Positions 51,101-62,600 of a DNA stretch of 64,000 nt are shown here, in pieces. The DNA is taken from contig CM073324.1 of assembly GCA_037043015.1 (NCBI GenBank), forward strand, positions 16,706,597 to 16,770,596, given 5' to 3'. Below the pieces are notes generated by a model. The model did not search any database and was not told the origin of the DNA. It saw nothing but the letters and a program-made list of their open reading frames with translations. A program made the translations under genes and the position numbers. Within the stretch, counting starts at the first letter, position 1. Each line of letters starts with the position of its first letter. The stretch comes from Bryum argenteum (lineage: Eukaryota > Streptophyta > Bryopsida > Bryales > Bryaceae).

Positions 51101-54100
51101 CACTGCTAACCACATGCTCTGCACCCCCCATCCCCGCCCTCACCACACAAACCAACCTACAAGGCGGTTTTCTCCCAAGAAAATCACAAAAAGATTGGAA
51201 AAAACACCTTTCCACATACCACCTAACCCGAAAAACAATATACATTGCTAACAACAATGACAACTGGAGAACACACCCAATATTACAAGCCATACAACAA
51301 CACACATATACGAATATCCCTCCGCCCCCTGAAAGTGATGACAATAAACACGAATGGCTTAACACATTAGCAGATATAGCTAAAACTGCAAACAAAAAAG
51401 CACGGGCCATTACCACAAAACACACACGCCAATCTATCATAAAAGCCATCACCAAATACGAGATACTCTATAACACCAAACTAAGAAAATAAACAACCGA
51501 GTTTTTAAAAATCTAGACACACCGCCACTTGACTGCATTACCACACGCAACAACGAAATCCTCACTAGCCCAGAAGATATCGCTCAAGAAATCTTTATAC
51601 AGCAATCAATCACTAACCGCCCAACCATCCCAACATGCTACTATCAACCAGACCACCTGATACCCTGCACATGTGCAGTCCGCCAATACCCATGGCATGA
51701 ATTAGACGGATTTACACTTGAAAAAAGAGGCACCCCAGAGATCCCCCTTCACACATACTTTACTCGCGAAACCTTCGACATTTGTCTAAAAAATCTCTCA
51801 CAAAACAAAGCCCCTGGCCCTGATAAAATCCCCAACACCATCCTCAAAAATATGCCAGATTCCTTCCAAACGCTATTATACCTCTTCTTTTACCACTGCT
51901 ATAAGCAAAATCAAATACCTGCATCATGGAAAACAAGTCTCACTATCCTGCTATACAAGAAAGGCAACCCCTCACTTCTACCTAACCACAAACCAATCGC
52001 GCTGGCCAACACAATATATAAATTATTCACCAGCACCCTTACATATATTCTCTCCGCCTATGGAGAACAACATCAAATCCTTCATGATAGTCAAGAAGGC
52101 TTCCGCGCAGAGAGAAGCACCTCACGGCAAATCCAACTCATCACAGCTGCATTGGAAGACGCTAGAATCACAAACCAAGACATCTATATCATGTACATAG
52201 ATTTCAAAAATGCCTTTGGGTCCCTCGACCATGCTAGACTACTAGCAATAATAAAAGACCTAGGCTATCCAAATGATGCTGTTACACTAATCGGTAATAT
52301 TTACTCTCACTCCACAACCATATATACAGGAGAATATTTTGGCCAAACAAAACCAATACCGATTCAAAGAGGCACCATACAAGGAGACACATTAAGCCCA
52401 TACCTCTTTATCATATTTTTAGAACCCCTCCTCAGATGGCTACAAAGAGGTAACCACGGATACAAATTCAACACATCAAGCACAACTATCAACTCCATTG
52501 CGTATCTTGACTGGGTCTCTTCACTTCTACCCTTCCAACACTACAAACACAAATGAACAAAATCAAAAATACGGTGAATGGACGGAGGACTTGAAGTCGG
52601 CACACACAAATGTGCGGTGACAGGATGCCCAAACAAATCCAAACTCTCACCCACAAACCTTCAAAACCTCGCCGCAAGCACAAAACATCAACTACAAAAA
52701 TGAACCATTACCCACGCTACACCAAAACGAAGCCTACCCCTATCTTGGCATTCAAATAGTACCAACACTCAAATGGAAACTACAAACACATCTCACCACT
52801 AAAAAACTCACTGAACAATGCCAAAAACTCTCCAATTGCCCACTACAAATCAAGCAAAAATTAACATGGTAGATACAATTATATACAGCGGGCATCGCGT
52901 ATAGCTTCTACGCAATACCCTACTCATTACCAATGATTAAAAAACTTGACAAGAAAATCACTAGCATCCAAAAAACTATATGTGGCCTACCCAAGTGTAC
53001 AGCAAACATTATAGCACAATTACCACACATAGACTTTGGTCTTGAAGCCTTCTCCCTCAAAAATGCTTAACTCAGATGCATTGGGGACCAACTAATAAAT
53101 GCACTCAATGACAAAGGCAAACTAGGTCTAATTTACCAGGGTCTTATCCAACACATCCTTGCAAAATTTGGCGGATCCAAAGAAATTCCCCGAATAAAGT
53201 ACAATGACTGCACCCACTCCCCAATCACAAGAACACTCTTTATACTTAAAGAAGCAGGTGGAATCCACCTACAAAGTACAATGGACAACTTTCAACTTGA
53301 TGCCACTGAATTAGAAACACAATGGATGTCCCAAGCATCAATCCTTTTGCCCCACCTTGATCCCAAACTATCCATCAAACTCCTACACAAACTATTGAAG
53401 CACAAAATATACAAAATAAAACACCTCACACTACCAAACGGAACCACCCTCATGTCGCCTATAGATTTCAGAAAATATTATAGGAACCCTACAAAATTAG
53501 AAAGAAGCGCCCTAAATCTCGCCCAACAACTCTTCTGTCAAAGCAGCTGCACTTCTGTTTGTCCGCACCCATGCAACACGCACCCTCCAACCCATCTTCT
53601 CATCAACGAATATATTTCACAAAACCACGAAATACTCCCCCCCATCTCTCCACCTCCAACACACCCAACCCCCACACCAATGACACCAACAAGACCCCCA
53701 CCCAAAGAAATCATCAATGACCCGATTACGTTCCCCATACACCACATCTCTGCCCATAAACTAACCACCAAAAAAGATAAATACAACATAACACACTCCT
53801 CTAATATATACATTTGTCATTGGGAAATACATAACAACAGTACATACCACACGTGGTTATCTCCTAGAATACTATTCCCCAGGAACCTTCCAACAGTCAT
53901 AAAACATAATCTTAACTTATTGTTTGACTATTACACACAAAAACAGCACACATTGTATAAACACATCATTAATACATGCTTCACACCACCTCAATTAAAA
54001 GACAATCGTTTCATCCCACCACCTACACACATACCCTCCTAAATATCCACCTCCAAGACTGCAATCCAGACAAGGATATCCTCACAAACTCTCACACCAT

Positions 54101-56719
54101 AAAAGTCTTGAATGAAACAACACAACTATTTGACAATACCAGACATTTCCTCATCACCATCCCCACCTCCAGACTTACATGGCTATGGATGCAATACCAG
54201 GCATGCCTTAACAAAAACCACGGACTTACCCCTCCTACCCAATCATTCGAAACTGAAATCATTTTACTATACAAGCGGTACAATCACACTCTCTCCAAGC
54301 GTAATCCCAAAACAACAAACCATCACATGCTCCCCACTGCTCTAATTGACACACTTATCGAAACATTCCAAATTACACACACATACTTCTCCTCCCCAGT
54401 TACATGCCCATTACAAATCACAAAATACTACTCCATATTCCCCCGTGACAGAATAGTTGGCTCAAATGGTCTAGCTTTCCAATACAAATGGCAAGGTATT
54501 GGCTACGCCCATCCACACAACGAAGAAACCGCTCAACAAACTATACACTGGGCTAGATTAGCCGCACAGCAAAATCCAAACGCCACAACCATTGTTGTCA
54601 TGCCTGACAAACAATGGTTCCACAATCCAACCCCATACTCCACTGAGTTCCCAGATACACACGTTTTACTACACTTTGCAGCCGACACAATAAAATACGA
54701 AGAACCCACTATACCCGATAATCACACTAAACTCCGCACCGAACCTAACACGCTCTTAATCCTTTGTATCCACCACAAACGTCATACCATCACCACTATA
54801 GAAGACATACATAACCTCACAACCACACTTAATGTTCTCTCAATTACACAATACCAGATCCAAGAAATCCCCTCTACTCCTGAAAACACTACAGTCAACA
54901 AAAACAAAAATTGGTCTAAATCATTATATCCTCCAATCTATATACCTACTATGTCAAACACACCGCCAATACCACAATACAACTCACTTCACCCCATCAA
55001 ATTCCCGCCACAATATAGTTATTACACAGACGGCTCGTTTATACCCCCCCAAGAAACAGAATCTGGCCATTGGAGACCTGAAACTGCTGGTTATGGTATC
55101 TACAACCCGACCAAAATAGAGATACAAATCTCCAAAAGACTACCAGGCCTCCAAACAATCTTCAGAGCAGAGTTAATCGCCATATACAAAACACTAAAAA
55201 TTATCACAACAAAATATAACAACGAGCCGACATATATCTTTACCGACTGCATAAACTGCCTATACGTACTACAAACACAGTTAACACGCCCCACATTACA
55301 AAATAACCATCCAGACCAAAAAACTCTCATTGCGATCACCAACCTGCTAAAACTACGCACACAACCCACCACATTCCACAAAGTACAAGCCCACGTCAAC
55401 ATCGCCGGAAACGAAAAAGCAGACAAACTTGCGAAAACAGGAAATGAGAAAACCTACAAATTTGCCCGAAAACCACATAAATTCGCACATACCACCCCGT
55501 TCTACTTTCAAAAAGATATATGGCCTGGACCGCACCACAGGCCTGATAAAGGCCCAGTGAGATGTCTTGCCACATACCTCTCCAAATATGACCGCGACAA
55601 TAATCTCACCCTCCTCGCACAGAACTTCCCTAATATAAACAAATGGACCTCAAACCAAGACATTCATGCCGAATCCTCAAATGCCTTCTGGAATAACCCA
55701 AATATCACAGATTCCCAAATAACTAGTATATTAAAATTTCGCACAGGCCAATACATGGGACATGCACGTAAACAACTATTCTTTGGACACATTAGGTTCC
55801 CATCAAACACATGTCCTATCTGCAACTCCACAGATGCAGACACATGGTTACATGTACTACTCAAATGCCCCCAACCAAACATACACGCACTTAGAATTAC
55901 CAGACATAATCAAGCAACTAAATCCATCAAACAACTCATCCTCTCTAATACCAAATCAAGATGCTACACACTTATAAATGCAGGAAAACACCTAAATGAA
56001 CCCCCCGATAACACAGTGCCAAGCTGGCTCCTCCCTTGCACCTGCAACACACGCCGATGCCACTGCAACGCAAGACTTAAACCAGACTTACTCTGCGTAA
56101 TAGGCCTACCACATCAAGACACACCTCCACAACACCCCAATGACAACGTTATCATCCAATACATTGAATTCACATACTGTAACGACAGATTCCCACAAGA
56201 AACCATCACAAACAAAACCAACAAATATCAATCTCTACTAGACTCAATAGCCGCTCGCGGCTGGAAAGTTAACCCGCTCATAGTTATAACTGCAGGCGCT
56301 AGAGGCACCACTCACATACCGTCCATGAGTGCCCTGGAAACTACATTTAAACTCACCAAACAACCAATATATACCACATTCAAATCAATTAACACCATAG
56401 CCATACAATACGCCGCTCTAATCCTCCTACACAAGAGAAAACTAGAAAACCACCAACCCCTCCCTTCCAACTCAACCTGAGAAAGAAAGGAATCACATCT
56501 AAAACACCAATGTTTCCACCAACACAACTCGTACCAAAAACTACCCTATGTAGGTTAACTCTAGCCTAGCCTAGCTTCTGCCTTCAGTGGTGTTTAGTGT
56601 CTATTCCCGAAAGGGGTGAGTAGTTTTGTTCTTTTACCTCTTTGTCCTGTGGCCATCGAGGTAATGGCATTACGAACAGACACTGTATTCACGCCAATCT
56701 TCAATTGAAGATTGGAGTT

Positions 56720-56809
<90 letters not shown>

Positions 56810-57515
56810 GTATTCATAATGTATGAGAAAATCTGAATTCGAGTTTTGTTCACTTCCTTATTGTAAATACTGAAAGTAGGAAGTCGACATGAGGAAGGAG
56901 GGGCAAGAGCGAGGAAAGTCCTCGAACAAGAGCCGACATTGCAAAGCTCGCAAACCTCTTCCCAAGCACAAGCAGATGACCGCTGACGATCGTGTTCTCA
57001 CCGACTGTGACTCTCTGGACGATCGCGAGGTTGTCAATTCGGGCCTGAATGTGAAAAGCTCGGAGAATACTTGTACCTCGATTCCTCCAGCTAACGCAAT
57101 TCCTGCTGCTGATGAAAAGGCGGTACAGGGGGAAGGATCTAGCGCTCGAGCGAAGCTTGACATTCTTGCCATTGAAGAGGCGTTTCGCAACCAGTTGGGC
57201 ATCGTCAAAAATGCAGTATCTGCAGCTAACGTGATTCCTGTTGATGATGAGAAGGCGGTCCAGGGGATGGCATCGAGCGTTGAAGCTAAGCTGGACATTC
57301 CTGCTATTGAAGAGGCATTTCGCAATCAGTTGGGCATCATCAAAAATGCAGTAAAAGGCGATAGCTTTGGAGAAACTCAGTTTACTAGAAGATGGGGAGC
57401 CGTGCTGAGTGAGGAGAGCGAAGATATCGAAGAATTTGTGGAAGTCTCTAAGCCCGAAGATGAGAAGGAAGACGACGATGACTGGTTTGTGGTACCAGTT
57501 GGGAATCGTGGGTGA
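42169..57515 (+). CDS. Gene B: unrecognised plant protein, paralogue of gene A, with a LINE in its intron
   Basis: The two-exon model has exon 1 at 42169-42186 (MSTSSK, then GTACAT) and exon 2 at 56880-57515 after AAGTAG, giving 217 residues. The intron is 14.7 kb because a LINE was inserted. Sequence around exon 1, around the acceptor and downstream aligns with gene A, which supports the model. The protein begins basic (KSSNKSRHCKARKPLPKH). It then has two tandem copies of a block with IEEAFRNQLGI.KNAV; gene A has one. It continues with the shared signature TQFTRRWGAVLSEESED and an acidic tail ending DDDWFVVPVGNRG. No known domain was recognised. Exon 2 is intact, but whether the huge intron is still spliced is unknown. 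Translation from the ATG at 56889 is an alternative. Confidence 0.55.
42645..42667 (+). repeat. Left target-site duplication of the LINE
   Basis: A 23-bp sequence (TATATAATGTATACAT and then AATGTAT) is repeated at 56802-56824 with a single A-to-T difference. It brackets the whole LINE and marks its insertion in the intron of gene B. Confidence 0.88.
43554..46566 (+). pseudogene. LINE ORF1, interrupted by a solo LTR and a stop
   Basis: The likely start is the ATG at 43554 (MSSSPPRMTTSTDTEMEE), followed by a lysine-rich KKKKLKN patch that could bind RNA. The frame is open to 44626, where a solo LTR is inserted, and resumes in register at 45927 (HITEALKKHLGER). It runs to a TAA at 46366-46368. 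Beyond that stop the same frame stays open to 46566 (LYADKIDQELRGAL...). Without the LTR, the first stop would come after 504 codons. The C-terminal part is helical and may form a coiled coil. No zinc knuckle or RRM was recognised, so the ORF1 type is unknown. A longer frame reaches back to 43071, but its first part looks like leader sequence. Confidence 0.72.
44627..45921. mobile_element. Solo LTR inserted in LINE ORF1
   Basis: A 1,295-bp segment begins TGTCGC and ends GCGACA, the TG...CA inverted ends of LTRs, with a perfect 5-bp duplication ACTGA at 44622-44626 and 45922-45926. It is GC-rich, unlike the surrounding LINE. Internally it carries four to five tandem copies of a roughly 60-bp unit (GAGCTAGTGTTGGGGCTTCA) at about 45290-45545. 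Removing it and one ACTGA restores the ORF1 frame. No internal retroviral genes are present, so it is a recombined solo LTR. Its parental superfamily cannot be told. Confidence 0.9.
46567..47154 (+). other. LINE region between ORF1 and the 2A-containing frame
   Basis: The sequence changes here from ORF1-like composition to A-rich, G-poor composition. Frames at 46707-47471 and 47155-48732 overlap. A variant of a GC-rich box (GAGCTTGGTCTCCCAGCCTC) lies at 47065. No domain was recognised. Confidence 0.45.
47220..47460 (+). repeat. 24-bp tandem repeat in the LINE
   Basis: About ten units contain AATACCGACATA plus AATCTAGAA or ACAAGAA variants. The length is a multiple of three, so two plus-strand frames and two minus-strand frames all stay open across it. 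Confidence 0.92.
47692..47715 (+). other. Degenerate 2A-like motif (DIESNRDP)
   Basis: The motif aligns with the two good 2A-like sites but has R and D where the NPGP core has P and G, so skipping activity would be lost. It is followed by the same MxNxLxxH sequence as the other two. Confidence 0.65.
48019..48048 (+). other. Canonical 2A-like ribosome-skipping motif (CGDIETNPGP)
   Basis: It matches the D-x-E-x-N-P-G-P consensus exactly and is preceded by hydrophobic residues (HFLLK), as in active 2A sequences. It is in frame with the sequence starting at 47155. The next residue is Met (ATG at 48049). Confidence 0.85.
48270..48820 (+). repeat. Tandem duplication and SINE-like fragments in the LINE
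   Basis: Segments at about 48270-48450 and 48628-48810 are copies of each other; both carry CAAATCTTAGA and TTTCAAGACCGCCATGAATA. The GATAGATAGAT...AAAGTGTCCATTCG part resembles the SINE tail at 21972. An inverted piece with CTATCTATCTAT lies at about 48545. Confidence 0.7.
48782..49479 (+). pseudogene. LINE frame running up to the ORF2 2A site, frameshifted
   Basis: An open frame from 48782 continues past 49479 but is one register away from the 2A site of ORF2. A stop upstream of about 49360 closes the ORF2 frame on the 5' side. The peptide holds two identical ARPPGLA heptapeptides, encoded by a 20-bp GC-rich box at about 48893 and 49199. A frameshift near 49420-49435 probably separates this sequence from ORF2. 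Confidence 0.5.
49450..49479 (+). other. Canonical 2A-like motif directly before the ORF2 start (CGDIESNPGP)
   Basis: It matches the 2A consensus D-x-E-x-N-P-G-P and is preceded by a leucine-rich stretch (HLFLLL). The first ATG of ORF2 (49480) is the very next codon. ORF2 could thus be released from an upstream fusion by ribosome skipping, or start on its own ATG. The closest relatives known to me are 2A-like sequences at the N-termini of trypanosome and invertebrate LINE proteins. Confidence 0.85.
49480..56480 (+). pseudogene. LINE ORF2: APE endonuclease, RT, RNase H and restriction-like endonuclease, broken
   Basis: Segments: 49480-51492, 51488-52556 (other register), a damaged stretch 52557-53280, 53281-54042, and 53976-56480. 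The APE endonuclease spans residues about 210-455: STWNASS, the glutamate in QETKL, GDFNRD, and SDHSPV near 50840. The RT shows APGPDKIP, IDFKNAF with the first catalytic Asp, and QRGTIQGDTLSPYLF. The YADD box reads AYLDW at 52500-52514 and so is destroyed. Stops lie at 52870-52872 and 53068-53070. RNase H (about 55015-55440) has YYTDGS, FRAEL, FTDC and HVNIAGNEKAD. The C-terminus has C-x2-C-x9-H-x4-C followed by ITRHN, then KPD (Asp at 56085), IEF (Glu at 56166) and NKTNKY, the layout of a restriction-like endonuclease. This copy cannot be functional. Confidence 0.85.
56481..56721 (+). other. LINE 3' UTR
   Basis: This stretch after the ORF2 stop is no longer G-poor. It contains a palindromic CTTCAATTGAAG just before the tail. 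It ends directly in a (TA)n run. Confidence 0.6.
56722..56807. repeat. (TA)n tail of the LINE
   Basis: An uninterrupted TA run of about 43 units ends the LINE and merges into the right target duplication, which itself begins TATATA. It may be the element's own 3' tail, as other LINEs end in short repeats, or a later expansion. Confidence 0.85.
56802..56824 (+). repeat. Right target-site duplication of the LINE
   Basis: It matches 42645-42667 at 22 of 23 positions. Confidence 0.88.
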
Positions 57516-58686
57516 AGTCAACCGCTTCTAAATTTGTGACTTTTAGAGCATCTATTGGAGTAGTCTTGATGGAATGACATCTAGAATGTGTAATTTGTGG
57601 CGTGTGATTAAGGATTTAAGGTGGGACCTTGGAAGTTTGGAACGGAGACAGGAGGCACGACAATCATGCGAGGACCAACACTGTCTCTCTAATATGGATT
57701 AATTGGCAGTGTAGCCATGGGTAGATTACATATTCCGTGATACAGAAATGACTTTTGTGTCACTGCCACATCAATCATTTCTCTTTGGCCAAACTCTATT
57801 TAAACCTGTGCACGACTAGTTTGGATGGCAATTCTCATCACTGGGCTACACTAGAACATCATTGTTTCAACATGTGTTACCTTTTTATTTCACAAAATCA
57901 CATGCGATTGTAGAGAGTCTGACACAGAACAATGTGGGCAAGCAATTTTTTTAACGCATGTTGATGGATTTTAAACTTGAAGTAGAAAGGAATTGTTTCA
58001 AGTGATGAAGTAAAAAGGAAACCATGTGACAAACTTCTAGAAAAACATTGTCTAGTCATAGAGATTAACACGGACTTTTTGAATTCCTATTGTTTTGAAG
58101 ATTTTGCAATAAAAATTTCTGCAGCCAGCAACACCGATCCCATAACATATATGTACTTTCTATCGATGCAAATGTACTCAATTTCAAGTGTACAAAGAGA
58201 ATATCTAATAAGCTTCAAAACATCACACTTTTCAAACAAGGATTACCGCCCTCAATTCAAGTGAAGAATGATGATCATGATTTGTAATCAGGATTATTCG
58301 AATGCGAGCCAATGGAAGTAAATAGCACTCAGACCTTAATAAGATTACGAGAATCAAGTGTTGCATGTGACAACTTTTTTTTAATTGAAAAAAATCCTGT
58401 CGATTGAAGCATCTTACTACATATATACATGATGAGTAAGGAACGTCCATCGCTCTTGCACTCACAAATGGGGCTAAACCAAACTTACACTGGAAGCATA
58501 CAAATCACGCTTTCAGAGTACCATCGAGGGTTTGAAAAGCTCAGAGATTTCTTTGTAAGTCTTGTTTTAGCCCCCAAAATTTCCCATATTGCCTGGGCTA
58601 AAAGTCTAAAATAGGGTCTAAAATAGGGCACATTAGCCCCCAACTTGTCCCCCAACAGGGGCTAAAGTGACAAAACCTTCCAGTGT
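57516..58686. other. Gene B 3' flank and intergenic sequence
   Basis: The first 200 bases share patches with the gene A 3' flank (GGAGACAGGAGGCACGACA-like). The rest has no recognised gene. Near 58625-58675 there are short repeats around GCTAAAATAGGG and GGGGCTAA. Confidence 0.45.
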
Positions 58687-59039
58687 AATTCAAGTTTGTT
58701 CATAACTTCAACCCAAACACTATCCAAATATCCAATCCAGTCATATTTTATTGTTATCATGTCATGGTGTTTGTTGCTAGTACGGACATGATGAATACAT
58801 GATGAAATGAATGCTCGAGAATGATGTGATTTGCAGGGCTTGTTGGTGACTTGAGTCACTCCATGTTGTTTGTGAGACAATACTTGTGCCTTTTGTATAT
58901 AGTTAGTACAAGTTTCACATGCTCTAGACTAAATTTTTTTGGTTTGTTTATATGGTGAGGAATTGTAGTGACTTTAATTTGCATGTAATGATGTATTAAA
59001 GGGGATACTTAGAGATAAATTGGTAGTTGCATTTGTTGC
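58687..59039 (+). repeat. Dispersed repeat, copy 2
   Basis: A second copy of the sequence at 39670-40012, in the same orientation. Confidence 0.75.
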
Positions 59040-59674
59040 CTGCCACTATTTTCTTTTTGATGTGTATGGAAAATTGATTCCAAAATTTGTGAATTCCTAC
59101 AAGCCAAAATCATTTTTACTTGAAAGGTCCTGATGACTAATTGAACTTGTTGGCAGGGCTCTACACCGTACCACCATAGTAGGTTCATTCTCCAACGAAC
59201 GAATTTTTTTTTCTTTTTTTTTGAAAAAGTAAGGTTCCTTTGCCAGGAAAAGATTTTTTTGAAATTCATTTTTTGTTTTTTGAATGGTAGTTGTGATGAG
59301 ATGACAACCTATAGGCTATTGCCCCAAAATCAAACAAATATAATTTCCAACTTTGCGTTCTTCTTTGCTTGTAATTTCTAATTTTCTACATTTTCTAAAA
59401 ATGGAATTATTTATGACCAAACTTGCTATGGTGGTACGGTACTTATTTTTTTCCATAGAGTTTATGAAGACATGTGTAATAAGATGAATCTTTTTCATGC
59501 GGGCCCTGCCAATATACTCAATTTCTAAGTTCAATCCAAGTTAAGGAAGGCCCACTATATATTAATTTTCAATTTGTGTCCGCCATTCATCTTTTGAAAA
59601 TTTTGATTGTTGCCTAGAGTCTCATTACATAGTAGGAGTTTGAGGACTTAATACATTGCAAGATAGGGGCAAGC
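59040..59674. other. Intergenic
   Basis: AT-rich, with no gene or structured repeat recognised. Confidence 0.45.
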
Positions 59675-59677
59675 AGC

Positions 59678-62600
59678 CACTATAAGAAACCTTCGTTTTT
59701 AGTGATGTTGTAAATGATGTTTAAAAAGACAATGTAGACATTAATTCGGATGTCTTATAGACGATAAGACATCCTAGACATGACAGTTGTCTAAGCAGAC
59801 GTCTAAAAAGACAAGAAGATGTCTTAAGATTGAAGATGTCTTAAGGTAATTTTGGAAGGGTAAAAAGTGTGCCACGTGGGTGCCACGTAGATGACGCATC
59901 AGCTTGAAGTGGACGGGCAGTACCACATAGGGACGAAATTCATCATCATGTGGAATTTTACATGGTCCCACGAAATATGACATGGCGGCGCCAGAATCCC
60001 ACGTGGACCCGAGAAAATCCGACGTGGCACCCGGGAAAATCCGACGTGGCACCCGAGAAAAGTTGACGTGGACCTGGGAAAATGACATGGCATGCCACGT
60101 CAGCATATTGCGGAGGTTTTATGCTCCTATCATGATAGTTTTAGACATCAGTTAAGACGACTTGAATGTCTTGCAAGACATCTTAGATGTTGTACAAGAT
60201 GTCTTGCAAGACGTATGCAATGTCTTACAAAATATCTTAAAAGACAATTTTTATGTCTTATAAGATGTTTCCAGTGCGTAGAATGATGTTTACGTTGATG
60301 TCCTTATTAAGTTTGTGATGTTTGCTCGGATGTTTGTAGCGACATTCCCTAGGACATCGATGTGAACGTTTTGTGTTAAACATGATGTTTGCAACAATGT
60401 TACTATTGATGTTTTTTGGGCATATGAAAGGACATCTAGGATGACATTTTTAGATGTGTATATAGTCATCAGATCTGTAATCCACAGACGTCTCACATAA
60501 CATCAATTGTAAACACTGTCACATCAAAAAGTATGAGTCAAACATATATTGCTTAGGTCATTAAAACCTCAAATAACATAAACTAGAGTATTTACTAATA
60601 CGCCTGTCAACAACTACGATATACTACGCACCCACAATTTGAACTCCGTAAGTCCCTCCACTTCCATCGCTTGCTGTCGATACCCGTATGATCATGTGCA
60701 TGTCCCGCCGCTACACATATTCAATAAGCCAATATCAACTGCATTTAAAGAAGGGTTTGTAAAGGTAAAAAAATTCTGATTTAATTCCATTTAATTGCAC
60801 TACCTAGGTTGAGATGGTTTACTTCCTAACCTCAAGATATCGACACAGTTAGACATTCTTGCAAACATCTGCTTAGACATTTCTTCAGACATCCTTCTAG
60901 ACATCATTAAAAACAACGTTATAGACATCTATACATACATCTGTTCCACTCACCTACAAGCACGCATGTCGCTTCGCGGCCTCAGATCGTGCTCGCTGCC
61001 CCGACCGCTTATGTCCCACCTTCCAAAACAGAATTCCATCAACACATTTAGACATCTTCATAGACATGCTCTAAGACATCTTGCAGACATCATCATAGAC
61101 ATCTTCTACAACAAATCAAATACTACAAGTCCTAAAGTTTCTTGTACAAGATGCTTTTGAAATCCAGTACCTCTTGAGTAGCAAATCTTAGCCACATGAA
61201 GAAGGAAACCTACTCTTGAGAGCTATTGGATTTCTACAAATACTATTCTCTTATTGTAGTTAACAATCATTCTGAAATTGAATGGAAATAATTTCGACAT
61301 CCTCTATACTTTAAACACAAACTCTTTGGAAAAACTAAGGCAAAAATGAACTTTGTAATTCCATTTGAAGATCTCATGACCTAACGATGGCGGCGGCAAC
61401 AAACCCTAGCCACATAAAGAAGCAAACCTTAGCCTCTACACTCCAAACACTAACTCTTTGAAAAAATGAAGGCAAAAATGAGCTTCGTGCGGCCTCTAAT
61501 TCTACTTAAAGGTCTCATGACCTAACTATGGCGGCGGCAGCAAACCCTAGCCGCCTCTGTTCATCCATTGGAGTCAATGAAAATCATCCCTGTAGATAGT
61601 TCTGGATGCTATCGTAGATGTCATCTTCGACATCTTCATAGCCATCATGTTAGACATTTTCATGAACGTCATCTTAGACATCCCCGCAGACATTATCATA
61701 AACATCTCATGACATCTTTAGGGTTTCAATCACAACATATTAACTATAAAAGGTTTTTTGTTTTCCCTCACAACAAATCAAATACCAGATGCTTCAAAGT
61801 TCTTTCCACAACAAAGCATGTATTGTAAGTATTAGAGTTTCTTCCACAACAAATCAAATCATCTTTATTGATAGAAAAAGTGTGGAATTACAATGATGAG
61901 ACTATTTATAGTCTTCCATGGTGATAGGCTCTCTTTTAAACTCTCAACTACCTTTTATTTCTACCCTAACTAACTTTCCGACTAACTTTCTTAATACTAA
62001 TTCTATTCTAGAATTGTCTCCTAAACTGTATTAAATAGCTACTTTCATAAATTCATATTTCTTGTAAATTTGCTTTACTTTGTATAATATTGGTTGTTAA
62101 TGATAGAGTAATGTATAGTCTTGCCATTAGACTATAATAATCTAATCTATAAGTAATCAATAATATTTAATTCCTTCTTGAAGTAAGCCAAAAGACACTG
62201 TTTATTGTTTTTATTTTCTTTTTATATTTTCTTTAAGTATTTGAGGATTACCCCAATCAGAAACCCGCGCCAATGGAGGACAAGCAGTAAGAGAAAAAGT
62301 TGATATTATTCTGAAAAGACCCTTAAGTACTGCCGCTTTTTAATAAATGACGTCTAGGAGGATGTCGTGCAAAACATCTTCATAGACATCCAAGTAGATG
62401 TCTACGCGGACATTCATGCCTGACTGTAGTTATGGTAAGTTGGACATCGTGTTAGACATCCGACTAGATGTTGAATTACTTGTCAACTGGTCCGACGTGG
62501 AGTTTTTGTTGCCATGTAGATAAAGCGCTGTAAATAACTTTTTTGGTCTATGTCCACGTGTTTTTTGAGGATTAAATATCCACGAAATCACTTTTAATTA

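Larger units (their letters stand above)
42668..56801 (+). mobile_element. Giant non-LTR retrotransposon, Dualen/RandI-like, with 2A motifs
   Basis: About 14.1 kb, or 12.8 kb without the solo LTR nested inside it. From 5' to 3' it has a leader (42668-43553), ORF1 (43554-46566), a region with reiterated 2A-like leaders (46567-49479), ORF2 (49480-56480), a short 3' UTR and a (TA)n tail. ORF2 encodes an APE endonuclease, a reverse transcriptase, an RNase H and a CCHC plus restriction-like endonuclease. Having both endonuclease types is the hallmark of the Dualen/RandI group described from green algae. The plus strand is strongly A/C-rich and G-poor from about 46.8 kb onward. The 23-bp target duplications show that the insertion is a single event. 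The copy is inactive because of frameshifts, stops and loss of the RT catalytic box. Confidence 0.88.

Noticed and set aside
61850-62010. Possible Copia-type LTR fragment inside the CACTA element
   Set aside because: The sequence is reminiscent of LTR ends, but no TG...CA pair with duplication could be found.
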